Source of the DNA: Kistimonas sp964291485
Lineage (GTDB): Bacteria > Pseudomonadota > Gammaproteobacteria > Pseudomonadales > Endozoicomonadaceae
DNA length: 64,000 nt
Reading direction: 5' to 3'
Assembly: GCA_964291485.2 (NCBI GenBank)
Contig: OZ220224.1
Span: 124,001-188,000, forward strand
Part shown: positions 1 to 8,881 of the stretch, in pieces
Layout: each line of letters opens with the position of its first letter
Numbering within the stretch: position 1 is the first letter of the stretch
Made by a program: the position numbers and the translations under genes
Notes under the pieces: generated by a model
Databases searched by the model: none
Seen by the model: the letters and a program-made list of their open reading frames with translations, nothing else
What the model was told of the DNA's origin: nothing

Positions 1-85
1 GACTGTCAGCGGCAGCGTGAACTATAGCGCTTGTTTTATGTGCATCCCTGCCAGGTGCATCAGAAAACAGACCATGCCTGTAGTC

Positions 86-105
86 GGCTATTTATAGCCT
101 TTTTT
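86..105 (+). terminator. Possible intrinsic terminator at window edge
   Basis: A 5-bp stem (GGCTA/TAGCC) with a TTTA loop is followed by six T on the + strand. It would end a + strand transcript entering from outside the window. The rest of bases 1-147, downstream of algC, shows no gene I can support. The short stem makes this tentative. Confidence 0.35.
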
Positions 106-147
106 GGCGCTGCTTCCGATACGGAATTGTCGCTCTGCCAGTCCTGG

Positions 148-2871
148 TCAGAAATTGACCGGCAGGGTATTGTCCACGGCTTTCAGTTGTTCGCGGAACA
201 GTGTTTTGATTTTATCGAGGTGATGGCTGTCATCAGCCTCGAACCGCAATACCAGGACTGGCGTGGTATTGGAGGCGCGTACCAGCCCCCAACCCCAGGG
301 GAATTCGACCCGGACGCCGTCGATGGTAATCACATTGCCTTCCTTGAACTGCCCTTTGCTGGCGAACTGCTCAATCAGGGAGAACTTGTTCTCGTCTGTT
401 ACCTGGATATTGATCTCGGGCGTGTTGACGCTGTCCGGGAAGCTATTGAAGACTTCGTCAGCACTCAGCTGTTGGGCGGACAGAATTTCGACCAGACGTG
501 CCGCACTGTAAATGCCGTCATCAAAACCATACCAGCGCTCTTTCAGGAAAATGTGGCCGCTCATTTCGCCAGCCAGCAGGGCACCGGTTTCCTTCATCTT
601 GGCCTTGATCAGGGAGTGGCCGGTTTTCCACATCATGGGACGGCCACCGTAGCTGCTGATCAGGCTGTTGAGTCGACGGGTACATTTAACGTCGTATATC
701 ACATCGCAACCGGGGTTGCGGGTCACGATATCTTTTGCCAGCAGCATCAGCAGGCGATCCGGGAAAATGATACGGCCCTTGTTGGTGACTAAGCCAACCC
801 GATCACCATCACCATCGAATGCCAGACCGAGATCTGCGCCTGTTTCGGCGATTTTGGCGACAATATCTCGCAGGTTGTCTGGATTTCCCGGATCCGGATG
901 ATGGTTGGGGAAGTTGCCGTCCACATCGCAATAGAGCGGAATCACTTCGCAGCCCAGTGCTTCAAAGAGTTCTGGTGCTACGACACCGGCCACACCGTTA
1001 CCGCAGTCAATCACAACCTTGAGTGGCCGTTGGATGATGATGTCATCCAGAATGCGCTGGTGGTAGTCGCCCAGTATGTTGTGTTCAGTAACCTGCCCTT
1101 CACCGGAATTCAGCGCCTGCTCAGTGATGCGCTGGTAAAGCCCTTGGATAGCTTCATTAGCCAGGGTTTCCCCGGCCAGAACAATTTTGAAGCCATTGTA
1201 TTGGGGGGGATTATGGCTGCCGGTAATCATGACGCCGGAGCGAGCGCCCAGCTCATGCGTAGCGTAATAGAGTACAGGGGTTGGCACCGTACCAATGGTA
1301 ATGACATCACAGCCACTACCTGTGATACCGGCAACCAGTTGATCGCGCAGAGCCGGACTGGACAGGCGGCCGTCCATGCCAACAATGAGGGTTGTTTCGC
1401 CCCGGGCCTGGGCCTCTGTGCCGATGGCGCGGCCCAGCCGTTCCACCGTATCCGGTGTCAGCTCGTCGCCGACTATGCCGCGAATATCATAGGCACGGAA
1501 TATGGATGCAGGAACAGTGGTAGCAGAACGTTGTGTTGGAGCGGTCACGGTGTAAGGTTGCCCAGTGTTACTAATGGGAGAAGATGCTTCGCCGGTTGTC
1601 ATGCCATCGGTTGGCGTGGTGAGTGTATCCGGTGATTCATGGTCTGCAAGGCTCAGTTCCAGCAAATCATTGTCCTGAAACAGGGGCGCTGCAAGCGGAT
1701 CGTCAGATACATCGGTCATGTCCTCTTTGGGCGGCAGTGGCTGCGTGCTGGCCGGTTGCTCGACAGTAACCGTTGTCTGGTGTGCATGAGGTTCAGCCAG
1801 CGGGTCATAGTAGACTTCAGGAGTAGGGGGCGATGCAAGCGGTGTTGCGGATGCCTGCCGGTATTGGTCGATTTTGGATGCTGTGGCTGTATTCAGTATG
1901 TTTTGTGCAATTTCGCGGAACATCGCGACTTTATAGCCGCCAACTTGCGGATTTCTTCCGTCACTGATATCGCTGATCAGGGTTTGAAGAAGATGATTGT
2001 CTCCCATCAGGCGGTGATTCTGGCTACGCCAGAAGCGATCCAGTAACACAGGTACTACGATAATGGCGCCCAGAGTGATCAGCAGGAAAAACATGGAAGG
2101 TTGTTGTGATGCGATCCAGTGTGATGATGGTTGAAAGGTCAGTTTCCAACCCGTTTGCGCCAGTGAGTATTCACGAATGGGGGTATCTGCCGCCGCTGTG
2201 GTGCCGGTGCGGACTAACTCCTGTGCCGGTCCGTCGATCGTTTGCAGCAGTCGCCACTGCCCCAGGGTTGCATCGCTGATCTTCAGAACGCTTTGCAGGC
2301 GTTGCAAGTTGTAGGCAACCAGCAACGTACCAAGTCTTTCATTATTGACGATAACCGGACTGACGGTATTGATGACCCACTGCTGCTGGGTGCGTGCAGC
2401 TTCAGGTGTCACGGTTTGGCCTCGTTGGGAGCGGCGAATCATCTCTCGGGCGGCAAAGCTGATATCTTGTCCGATCGGTTGGCTGGCTGAATTCAGCTGC
2501 AGGTCGGTGGCATCGGGTAGACTGCCGAGCAGCTTGCCGAGATCCGCTAACTGGGCTGTATCCTGTGACTGCAGTACTTCTGCAACGGGCGACAGTGTGG
2601 CCATGCGATCGGTGCCGTCTTGCATCAACCGGAGTTCCCGGCTGAGCACATCTGCCATATGTTGCCCAAACTGGTTGGCTTGTTGTTCTGCTGTGGCACG
2701 TGATTCGACATGCGTCTGCCAGACGTAAAGCGCTGAAAAGAATCCAAGCAAGAGCAGGGTGCCTATCGCTATCAGCGTAGTGGGATAGTTGAGTGGCTGG
2801 GATTCCGGTGTGTCGGAGGCTGAGTGAGAACGTCGATTGCTGGCGCGCGCTTTCCCAAAGAGGCCTTTCAC
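148..2871 (-). CDS. algC: Phosphomannomutase/phosphoglucomutase AlgC with membrane-anchored N-terminal extension
   Basis: Interconverts mannose-6-P/mannose-1-P and glucose-6-P/glucose-1-P for exopolysaccharide and LPS precursors. The last ~455 residues are the catalytic alpha-D-phosphohexomutase: phosphoserine loop TGSHNPPQYNG, metal loop DGDGDR, sugar loop GEMSGH and phosphate site RASNTTP. Ahead of it lies an extension of ~450 residues with a transmembrane helix (LIAIGTLLLLGFFSALYVW), a periplasmic sensor-like region, a second helix (MFFLLITLGAIIVV) and a low-complexity linker; long AlgC forms of this kind are known in Pseudomonas. The order coaBC-dut-algC matches Pseudomonas. Start choice: the first in-frame ATG (2922) lies inside the stem of a terminator-like hairpin and lacks a Shine-Dalgarno, whereas GTG at 2871 follows CGGGACAATGCA. 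I therefore prefer 2871 (907 residues). Confidence 0.93.
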   Translation of the reverse strand: MKGLFGKARASNRRSHSASDTPESQPLNYPTTLIAIGTLLLLGFFSALYVWQTHVESRATAEQQANQFGQHMADVLSRELRLMQDGTDRMATLSPVAEVLQSQDTAQLADLGKLLGSLPDATDLQLNSASQPIGQDISFAAREMIRRSQRGQTVTPEAARTQQQWVINTVSPVIVNNERLGTLLVAYNLQRLQSVLKISDATLGQWRLLQTIDGPAQELVRTGTTAAADTPIREYSLAQTGWKLTFQPSSHWIASQQPSMFFLLITLGAIIVVPVLLDRFWRSQNHRLMGDNHLLQTLISDISDGRNPQVGGYKVAMFREIAQNILNTATASKIDQYRQASATPLASPPTPEVYYDPLAEPHAHQTTVTVEQPASTQPLPPKEDMTDVSDDPLAAPLFQDNDLLELSLADHESPDTLTTPTDGMTTGEASSPISNTGQPYTVTAPTQRSATTVPASIFRAYDIRGIVGDELTPDTVERLGRAIGTEAQARGETTLIVGMDGRLSSPALRDQLVAGITGSGCDVITIGTVPTPVLYYATHELGARSGVMITGSHNPPQYNGFKIVLAGETLANEAIQGLYQRITEQALNSGEGQVTEHNILGDYHQRILDDIIIQRPLKVVIDCGNGVAGVVAPELFEALGCEVIPLYCDVDGNFPNHHPDPGNPDNLRDIVAKIAETGADLGLAFDGDGDRVGLVTNKGRIIFPDRLLMLLAKDIVTRNPGCDVIYDVKCTRRLNSLISSYGGRPMMWKTGHSLIKAKMKETGALLAGEMSGHIFLKERWYGFDDGIYSAARLVEILSAQQLSADEVFNSFPDSVNTPEINIQVTDENKFSLIEQFASKGQFKEGNVITIDGVRVEFPWGWGLVRASNTTPVLVLRFEADDSHHLDKIKTLFREQLKAVDNTLPVNF

Positions 2872-2901
2872 TGCATTGTCCCGGTATCTGTTTTTATTAT
2901 T

Positions 2902-2939
2902 GAAAATGCCCGCCCCCGCCATTCAGATGGCAGGGGCGG
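2902..2939 (-). terminator. Hairpin with T tract between dut and algC
   Basis: Read on the - strand, a 13-bp stem with one G-U pair (left arm CCGCCCCTGCCAT, right arm ATGGCGGGGGCGG, loop CTGA) is followed by CATTTTC. It begins six bases after the dut stop. It looks like an intrinsic, perhaps partial, terminator that separates coaBC-dut from algC. Confidence 0.6.
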
Positions 2940-2945
2940 TTGGCG

Positions 2946-3401
2946 TCAGTGGCGACCGGAGTGGCCGAAACCGCCTTCGCCGCGATCGCTTTCTTCGAAA
3001 GAGTCTACAATCTCGAAATCCGCCTGAACCACGGGGACCAGCACCAGCTGAGCAATCCGCTCACCGGGTTGCACGGTGAACGTGGTATTGCCGCGATTCC
3101 AACAGGAAACCATCAGCTGACCCTGGTAGTCAGAGTCAATCAGGCCGACCAGGTTACCCAGGACAATGCCGTGCTTATGGCCGAGGCCGGAACGCGGCAG
3201 GATCATGGCTGCCAGGGCCGGATCGCCAATATGAATGGCCAGACCGGTGGACAACAGTTCTGTCTGACCGGGTTCCAGTGTCAGTGGCTCATCCAGACAG
3301 GCGCGCAGGTCGATGCCGGCGGAGCCGTCGGTCGCATAGGCCGGCAGCGGAAACTCACTGCCGAGGCGGGAATCAAGAATTCGGGCTTTCAGTCTGTGCA
3401 T
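2946..3401 (-). CDS. dut: Deoxyuridine 5'-triphosphate nucleotidohydrolase (dUTPase)
   Basis: Hydrolyses dUTP to dUMP and pyrophosphate, keeping uracil out of DNA and supplying dUMP for thymidylate synthesis; homotrimer in the cytosol. All five trimeric dUTPase motifs are visible: DGSAGIDLRA, PRSGLGHKHG, GLIDSDYQG, GERIAQLV and the C-terminal P-loop-like RGEGGFGHSG. Length is 151 residues, the usual size. The start MHRLKARIL is chosen because upstream in-frame sequence is only the shadow of coaBC. The gene overlaps the 3' end of coaBC by 29 bases, so the two are translationally coupled. A strong hairpin follows the stop. Confidence 0.96.
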   Translation of the reverse strand: MHRLKARILDSRLGSEFPLPAYATDGSAGIDLRACLDEPLTLEPGQTELLSTGLAIHIGDPALAAMILPRSGLGHKHGIVLGNLVGLIDSDYQGQLMVSCWNRGNTTFTVQPGERIAQLVLVPVVQADFEIVDSFEESDRGEGGFGHSGRH

Positions 3402-4638
3402 GGTGCTCTCGTGTGCTGTTGTTCTCTGACCAGTCGTGATAGCGCTGGGCCAGGATATCCAGAAGCTGCCGGGCGACCTGGCGCTTCGATGTCCGCGGCA
3501 GCGTATCCTCGAAGTCCGGACCGATGACGGTGACGGCATTGTCATCGCTGTTGAAGCCGATACTGCTGTCGCTGACATCATTGGCGACAATCAGGTCCAG
3601 CTTTTTCCGGTGCAGTTTGTCGGTAGCGTAACTGATCACGTCGCAGGTTTCTGCGGCAAAGCCCACAACAAAGGGTTTCTGTTCCAGGGCGGCGACAGAG
3701 GCGACGATGTCAGGGTTTCGTACCAGTGTCAGCTGCAGGCTTTCGTCTGCGGCGTCGGGGTCTTTCTTGATCTTGTTGTTGGCTTCGGTATCAGGCCGGT
3801 AATCGGCGACAGCTGCGGTACTGATGAAAATATCGCAACCCTCGATGGATTCATGGACCGCACGGTGCATATCGCGGGCGCTGGTGACATCAATCCGGGT
3901 GACGCGATCCGGAGTTTCCCGGTTAACGGGGCCGCTGATCAGCGTGACATCCGCACCGGCTTCTACGGCCGCTTCGGCCAGGGCATACCCCATTTTTCCA
4001 GAACTGTGGTTAGAAATGTAGCGAACGGGGTCGATCGCCTCGCGGGTTGGGCCAGCAGTGATGATGACGCGACGACCGGTCAGTGTTTCCTGTTTGAACA
4101 TCCCGGCAAGATGCTCAATCAATTCCATGGGTTCCAGCATCCGGCCGGGACCGGTTTCGCCACAGGCCTGTGAACCATCAGCAGGACCAAACTGGATAAT
4201 GCCACGATCTTCCAGAATCTGACGGTTGTTGCGAGTGGCGCTGTCATTCCACATACCCTGGTTCATCGCGGGTGCAAGGCATAATGGTGCGTTGGTCGCC
4301 AGACAAAGGGTGGTGAGCAGGTCGTCACCATGGCCATTGGCAAGACGCGCCATGAAATCGGCCGTAGCCGGTGCCACCAGGATGACATCCGCCCAGCGGG
4401 CCAGCTCGATGTGACCCATGCCGGCTTCTGCTTTCGGGTCCAGCAGATTGGTATGCACTGCATTGCCGGATAACGCCTGCAGTGTCAGGGGAGTAATGAA
4501 TTCACAGGCCGCGCGGGTCATAACCACGTGGACCTCGGCACCCAGCTTGCGCAGGTGTCTGACCAGTTCCGCCGTCTTGTAGGCGGCGATGCCGCCGGTG
4601 ATACCGACGAGGATTCGCTTCTTGTTCAGCCGCTGCAT
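3373..4638 (-). CDS. coaBC: Bifunctional phosphopantothenoylcysteine decarboxylase / phosphopantothenate-cysteine ligase
   Basis: Catalyses two consecutive steps of coenzyme A synthesis: CTP-dependent joining of cysteine to 4'-phosphopantothenate, then FMN-dependent decarboxylation. The N-terminal ~190 residues are the flavoprotein CoaC (GITGGIAAYK, PAMNQGMW, substrate clamp around ADGSQACGETGPGRM). The C-terminal half is CoaB (ITAGPTREAIDPVRYISN, HSSGKMG, FAAET). 421 residues, slightly longer than E. coli Dfp because of a hydrophilic tail that overlaps dut. First gene of the coaBC-dut unit, with a -10-like TATAAT just upstream. Confidence 0.96.
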   Translation of the reverse strand: MQRLNKKRILVGITGGIAAYKTAELVRHLRKLGAEVHVVMTRAACEFITPLTLQALSGNAVHTNLLDPKAEAGMGHIELARWADVILVAPATADFMARLANGHGDDLLTTLCLATNAPLCLAPAMNQGMWNDSATRNNRQILEDRGIIQFGPADGSQACGETGPGRMLEPMELIEHLAGMFKQETLTGRRVIITAGPTREAIDPVRYISNHSSGKMGYALAEAAVEAGADVTLISGPVNRETPDRVTRIDVTSARDMHRAVHESIEGCDIFISTAAVADYRPDTEANNKIKKDPDAADESLQLTLVRNPDIVASVAALEQKPFVVGFAAETCDVISYATDKLHRKKLDLIVANDVSDSSIGFNSDDNAVTVIGPDFEDTLPRTSKRQVARQLLDILAQRYHDWSENNSTREHHAQTESPNS

Positions 4639-4670
4639 TCGTGTAACTGCTTGGTTTGAGTCAAACGGCC

Positions 4671-4676
4671 ATTATA
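4671..4676 (-). promoter_or_regulatory. -10 element (TATAAT) of the coaBC promoter
   Basis: A perfect TATAAT on the - strand lies 33 bases upstream of the coaBC start codon, with a T-rich but weak -35 region (TGGTTT, 17-base spacer). It sits in the short gap between coaBC and pilE, so it most likely serves coaBC. Confidence 0.45.
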
Positions 4677-4721
4677 AGCATGCCGGCTGTGTTAAACCAT
4701 GCACGGTATGGGGGAAGGTGT

Positions 4722-5120
4722 TCAGTTCCAGTTGCCTGTTCGGGTGCCGTTGCTGTCGAGAATCAGGTTTCCGTCGGCTACCTGGGCGCCTTGTGCTGTT
4801 GCAGTCAGCCTGACGCAGGCCGTGATGGCGGCTCCGCCGGGGCAGGCACCAGCCGTTACAACATAGAAACCATTTTCACTGGTTTGCTGGGCGGCATAGC
4901 CGAGATTGGTGAGATCATTAGTGTATGTGGCTTGGTCAATGTAAAAACGCTCCTGTGCCTGGATAATCTCCATCAATAACGCCTGACCGTCACCACGCCG
5001 TCCTTGGCGTACCTGATCCTGATAGCTAGGCCAGGCAACGGCTGCCAGAATGCCGATGATAGCGACAACGATCATCAGCTCTATCAATGTGAAACCTGGC
5101 TGGTGGTTATTGTGTTGCAT
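4722..5120 (-). CDS. pilE: Type IV pilin PilE-like minor pilin
   Basis: Class III leader with PilD cleavage after Gly9 (QPG/FTLIELMIVVAIIGIL), Glu at mature position 5 and the hydrophobic assembly helix. The globular part carries the minor pilin signature (YQDQVRQGRRGDGQALLMEI, then ERFYIDQATYT) and a C-terminal cysteine pair (TAGACPGG...TACVRL) that would form the D-loop disulfide. 132 residues, as usual for PilE. It starts 14 bases inside the end of pilY1, so it is the last gene of the fimT-pilV-pilW-pilX-pilY1-pilE operon. PilE links the tip complex PilVWXY1 to the major pilin. Confidence 0.88.
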   Translation of the reverse strand: MQHNNHQPGFTLIELMIVVAIIGILAAVAWPSYQDQVRQGRRGDGQALLMEIIQAQERFYIDQATYTNDLTNLGYAAQQTSENGFYVVTAGACPGGAAITACVRLTATAQGAQVADGNLILDSNGTRTGNWN

Positions 5121-6690
5121 CCGTTGAACCCGCGCCTGTTATTGGATCTGATTGACTGCTGCCCGTTGTCGCATTGTTTTCTTCCGGATTTTCTTCGGTC
5201 TCGGGCGCTTGTGCGCTCTGGGCGGCCTCAATGGCAGTCTGCACGGTTGCCGTCCAGTTATCTCGCCAGAAGATGGTGCTGACAGAGCTGTTCAGCGGGG
5301 ATTCCACTAGCTCAGTACTATAGGGAATGACATTGCCCTGCGAGGTCCGTATTTCTGCGCCGGGCGTGGCGATGCCGCTCATGTTACTGCTGACAAAGCG
5401 GGCGTAGCCTCCGTCAACTGCAACGACGCCCCGTCCATTTCTCTGGCTGACCATGTAGAGTCGCGAGCGGCCGGGATCGGCAAAACAGCTGGACTCGGGA
5501 TCACGCACCAGGCGGAAGGTTGTGAAGAAAATGATACCGCCCGCGGTTCGGGCAGGCGCCAGTACTTTCTCGTGACTGTTGCTGTCGAGATCCAGCATCC
5601 AGCCCTGTTTGGCGTTGAATGCGTTCTGTTTGACCTGGCGTGGGGACAGGGTTTCTCCTTCAGCCACAACATCGGATGCGGTATAGAGCGTTTCATCCGT
5701 AATATCGTAGAGACTGCTTTCGGTGATCAGGCTCCATGACAGGGCGGCATCGTTTTCATCATCCCACATGGGGCTGCCGACGTAGCCGTTGCGCACCATA
5801 TAGAAGCGGTCGTTGATGTTTTGGCTCAATGGTTTGGCGTGGTAGCCGGAACCGATGGCAATGGTGTAATGGAGTAGCCCTCCGTGAACTTCCGCGGCCA
5901 CGCTGGGGCCATGGTAGAAGCGGCGGGTATCATCGTTATCGGAGGCATCAGCGCCGGACAGCCGGGTGAGGTGAACCCCGGTGATGCGTGTCAGGTTCTC
6001 GTTATTCGGGTCATCACGCAGATCGATACGCCACAGGTTGCCGCCAATATCGGAAGCAAACAGGGTTTCGACCAGGCCGTCGCCATTGCCGTCTGCGGTA
6101 AAGATATTACCGGTAATGCTGTAGTCCATGCCCAGCAGGTTGAGGTTACTGTCGGCATTGCTGGCCCACCAGAGGCGCTCGCCGGTCATGGCATCCACGA
6201 TGTAGATGGCGTTGCCGGTGTCATCCGTTACCCGGGTGGTAGCGGTGTCCTGATCCCGATCATAACCGCCGCCGAAGATGAGGACTTTTCGCGTTTCTCC
6301 ATTAAAGCGGATGGTGGCGGGCTGCAGGCGTGACCAGGTTTGACCAAGCCTGGCAAAATCCCCTTCACCGCCTTTGATGACCCAGAGTAGCTTGGGAGCT
6401 TCGCGATCTGTGTAATCAACGGCGTAGTAGTTGCCGTGGGCAGGGTGCCGGTCGTTGTCCAGCACGCCGCCGCGGCGCATGCCGACAAACAGGATGACGC
6501 GATCTTTTTTGTCATCTACGGTGGTTTGTAGTGTGTTGTTGCTGGCGTAGATCAAACCATCATTGTTGTAATCAAAGACGGCAACGGTGATGGGGCCATC
6601 CAGACCATAAGGCCGCGGGATAATACCCGGCGTATTGCGATAGTAGTCAAACAGATTCGACAATAGTTCCTTGGGAATAAAGGCCGACAA
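5107..6690 (-). CDS. pilY1: PilY1 C-terminal part (beta-propeller), separated from the N-terminal part by a frameshift
   Basis: C-terminal ~527 residues of the type IV pilus tip adhesin PilY1. It holds the modified beta-propeller with a calcium loop of the EF-hand-like type (DGNGDGLVE, preceded by TADG and followed by TLFASDIGGNLWRIDL) and repeated blade motifs. There is no ATG at its beginning; TTG at 6690 is only the first permissible codon, and coding sense continues upstream to about 6699 (TGQELSAFIPKELL), where the N-terminal frame should have run on. Translation from TTG alone would lack a signal peptide. The last ~45 residues are Glu/Thr/Ser-rich. As assembled this half is probably not made as part of a functional PilY1. 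Confidence 0.8.
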   Translation of the reverse strand: MSAFIPKELLSNLFDYYRNTPGIIPRPYGLDGPITVAVFDYNNDGLIYASNNTLQTTVDDKKDRVILFVGMRRGGVLDNDRHPAHGNYYAVDYTDREAPKLLWVIKGGEGDFARLGQTWSRLQPATIRFNGETRKVLIFGGGYDRDQDTATTRVTDDTGNAIYIVDAMTGERLWWASNADSNLNLLGMDYSITGNIFTADGNGDGLVETLFASDIGGNLWRIDLRDDPNNENLTRITGVHLTRLSGADASDNDDTRRFYHGPSVAAEVHGGLLHYTIAIGSGYHAKPLSQNINDRFYMVRNGYVGSPMWDDENDAALSWSLITESSLYDITDETLYTASDVVAEGETLSPRQVKQNAFNAKQGWMLDLDSNSHEKVLAPARTAGGIIFFTTFRLVRDPESSCFADPGRSRLYMVSQRNGRGVVAVDGGYARFVSSNMSGIATPGAEIRTSQGNVIPYSTELVESPLNSSVSTIFWRDNWTATVQTAIEAAQSAQAPETEENPEENNATTGSSQSDPITGAGSTDATQ

Positions 6691-8870
6691 CTCTTGGCCG
6701 GTATGGCATGGAGGTAACCGTCGTTTGTGCCGACAAAGACGACGCTGTCGGTCATCTGCTGGTTATCAGTACCCGTGTAGGTTCGATAGTTAACAACAAC
6801 CGGCTGGCTGTGAATGGCATCGCCAAACTGGTGGTGCGGATTACCGCTCGCATCCTGCCCCTTGATCCAGTTAAAGAAGCGGCTGCGTTCTGTATCCGTA
6901 ATAGCATCGGGTAATTGCAGCAGGGTATTGTCAAAAGCGCCGTCTACCGCAAAGGTATCAGGTACGACGGCGGACATGGCGGCTGGCTCATCCAGATCCG
7001 CATAATCGCCGGTATAGGTGAAGACTTTGCGGTTGGTGCCCAACTGTCCGGCGACGCCGCCGAGTTCGACATTTTTACCATCACTGATAGCGGTTGCCCC
7101 AATCGTCTGGGGCCAGAAGCTAGCAGAGTCTGCCTTGAAGAAACCGGTGTTGGGATCAACGGCAGGATTGCCATTACGATCCATGATGGCCGGCTGACCG
7201 TTTTCGTCCACTCCGAGCCGGTATCGCTTCAGGTTACCCGGCCAGCGTCGGGTTTCTGAAGGGCGGAAAATCGCGTAATAGAGCTCATCACGGTGTTCCA
7301 GTCGGTTAAAGGCGTTGACGGCCACGGCCGGCGACACGAAGGTGGCTTCATTCAGGTAAACGTCAATCAGAATGGACGACAGGGCATTCTGCAGTTGTTG
7401 TGCGCTTTCTACCGAGTAGAACTTGCCGCCAAAGCGGGCGGTATCTTCCAGAAGAACCTTCCCGACAATGTTCCGGTAGCCAATGGTATGGGTTTGGACG
7501 GTCTGTTTACCCGGCAACGTGCTGTTTAGATCCGAGTTGTTGAGCGCATAGGCCAGTGTTGGCATGCAGCTTCGCCGGCCGCTCCCCAGTTTGTTGGAAC
7601 CGCAACCTGAGCGGAGTTCGATATCCAGTGACGCCTGGTTGAAAGGGTTGAGCAGGGCGTCAATGGCATTGTCCTTGCCGCTGTCAAAGCTTGGGGTTCC
7701 GTCGCTGAAAAGAACGGTATGGTTTTTCTGGCATTGGTGGGTGATTGGTGTTTGATAACGGGTGCCAGATGGCAGGATACCGCTGGCACTGGTGTTGTTG
7801 GCCAGAGCGCCAAGGTCGCTTCTATCCGCGGTTGTCCATTTGTCAGGATCAAAGAAATCCAGAAAGCCGCTGGGAGAGGTCGAGTGACCACGACCATACT
7901 CGACAACAGTGCCTGTGTAATATTGACGGGCTTCCCAGAATGCCTCGGTCAGTGAGGTCCCCTGAAGCAGAAACGCATTACTGAGTTCATCGACGGAGGT
8001 ATTCAGTGATGCTTTGTTGTCGGACTCACTTAAATCTGCCATGGCATCGCGAACGTGACCGCCATTGGCCCAACGGTTGGTGACGATCAGCCCGGCGTTG
8101 ACGCTATCGGTACTGTTGACCAGGTTGGTAGTGGCTTCTTTCAGGATGTCGAGGCGGGACTGTTTCTCTGCGCTGGTGGTTTTCCGGTAGAAGCGATACC
8201 AACGCATGTATTTCGCGGAATAGAAACCGTAAGGCTGGGAGGTCGTGTCATTCCAGTTATGGGCTTTATTGATGTTGCTGACGTAGTCACAGCTAAGGCC
8301 GCCGAAGGGGCAATCAGGGTAATAAATTTTATTGTTATGGGGATAGGTTTTGGTTGTCGAGTTGTTGGTGTTGTGGCCATGCTTGCCAAAATCGCCCTTA
8401 CACTCGATGGTGCCGGGGCTACCGCCAAGGATGATTTCCCGGGTCCAGGTGCCGGTATCCTGAATCATCTGGTCGATGTAGTAGCCGCTTCTTTCGAAGG
8501 CATCCCGTGCGGCCTGGCAGTGGTTCTTGCTATTGGGAATTCGTTTGGCCAGTGCATCATCCGGGTCGCCGCCCAGATCACCGGCGATGGAGAATAAATA
8601 GTTGTCACTGTAAAAGTTTCTATCAACAAGGTTTAACGCATCGGTGTAATCCTGTTCCGGGTCGAACGGATTCCGGACGTTGTCTTCCAGCTCCGTCATG
8701 CTGGATGACAGGTCATAGACCAACAGCAGGTTGGACTTTACATCCACCGGTTCATGGTTGGTGGTATAGATTTCGGTGTCGTCGGCCTGCGTGGGGAGTA
8801 CCAGAGTAATGAGAAGAATCAGCCAATATCTGTAGATGCGGGTGAAGGTTGTTATTATTTTTATTGTCAT
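6552..8870 (-). CDS. pilY1: PilY1 N-terminal part (von Willebrand A-like), frameshifted near its end
   Basis: N-terminal ~725 genuine residues of the pilus tip adhesin PilY1. It has a signal peptide (hydrophobic YWLILLITLVLPTQA), then a von Willebrand A-like domain whose MIDAS begins LLLVYDLSSSM (DxSxS), then the linker into the beta-propeller. Homology breaks after GTNDGYLHAI (about base 6700); the last ~47 residues, beginning PAKSCRPLFPRNYC, are out of frame. The correct frame resumes within two bases as TGQELSAFIP. Compared with the usual PilY1 motif HAFDAxTGxEL, roughly ten bases seem to be missing. Full length would be ~1250 residues. Sits between pilX and pilE in the minor pilin operon. 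Confidence 0.82.
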   Translation of the reverse strand: MTIKIITTFTRIYRYWLILLITLVLPTQADDTEIYTTNHEPVDVKSNLLLVYDLSSSMTELEDNVRNPFDPEQDYTDALNLVDRNFYSDNYLFSIAGDLGGDPDDALAKRIPNSKNHCQAARDAFERSGYYIDQMIQDTGTWTREIILGGSPGTIECKGDFGKHGHNTNNSTTKTYPHNNKIYYPDCPFGGLSCDYVSNINKAHNWNDTTSQPYGFYSAKYMRWYRFYRKTTSAEKQSRLDILKEATTNLVNSTDSVNAGLIVTNRWANGGHVRDAMADLSESDNKASLNTSVDELSNAFLLQGTSLTEAFWEARQYYTGTVVEYGRGHSTSPSGFLDFFDPDKWTTADRSDLGALANNTSASGILPSGTRYQTPITHQCQKNHTVLFSDGTPSFDSGKDNAIDALLNPFNQASLDIELRSGCGSNKLGSGRRSCMPTLAYALNNSDLNSTLPGKQTVQTHTIGYRNIVGKVLLEDTARFGGKFYSVESAQQLQNALSSILIDVYLNEATFVSPAVAVNAFNRLEHRDELYYAIFRPSETRRWPGNLKRYRLGVDENGQPAIMDRNGNPAVDPNTGFFKADSASFWPQTIGATAISDGKNVELGGVAGQLGTNRKVFTYTGDYADLDEPAAMSAVVPDTFAVDGAFDNTLLQLPDAITDTERSRFFNWIKGQDASGNPHHQFGDAIHSQPVVVNYRTYTGTDNQQMTDSVVFVGTNDGYLHAIPAKSCRPLFPRNYCRICLTTIAIRRVLSRGLMVWMAPSPLPSLITTMMV

Positions 8871-8881
8871 GGTAAAGCCGC

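Noticed and set aside
2242..2728. Several + strand ORFs opposite algC
   Set aside because: High-GC third-position shadow frames of a well-supported gene; no domain match.
3402..3590. N-terminal extension of dut in the long reading frame
   Set aside because: It lies wholly in coaBC in another frame and dUTPases start at the MHRLKARIL equivalent.
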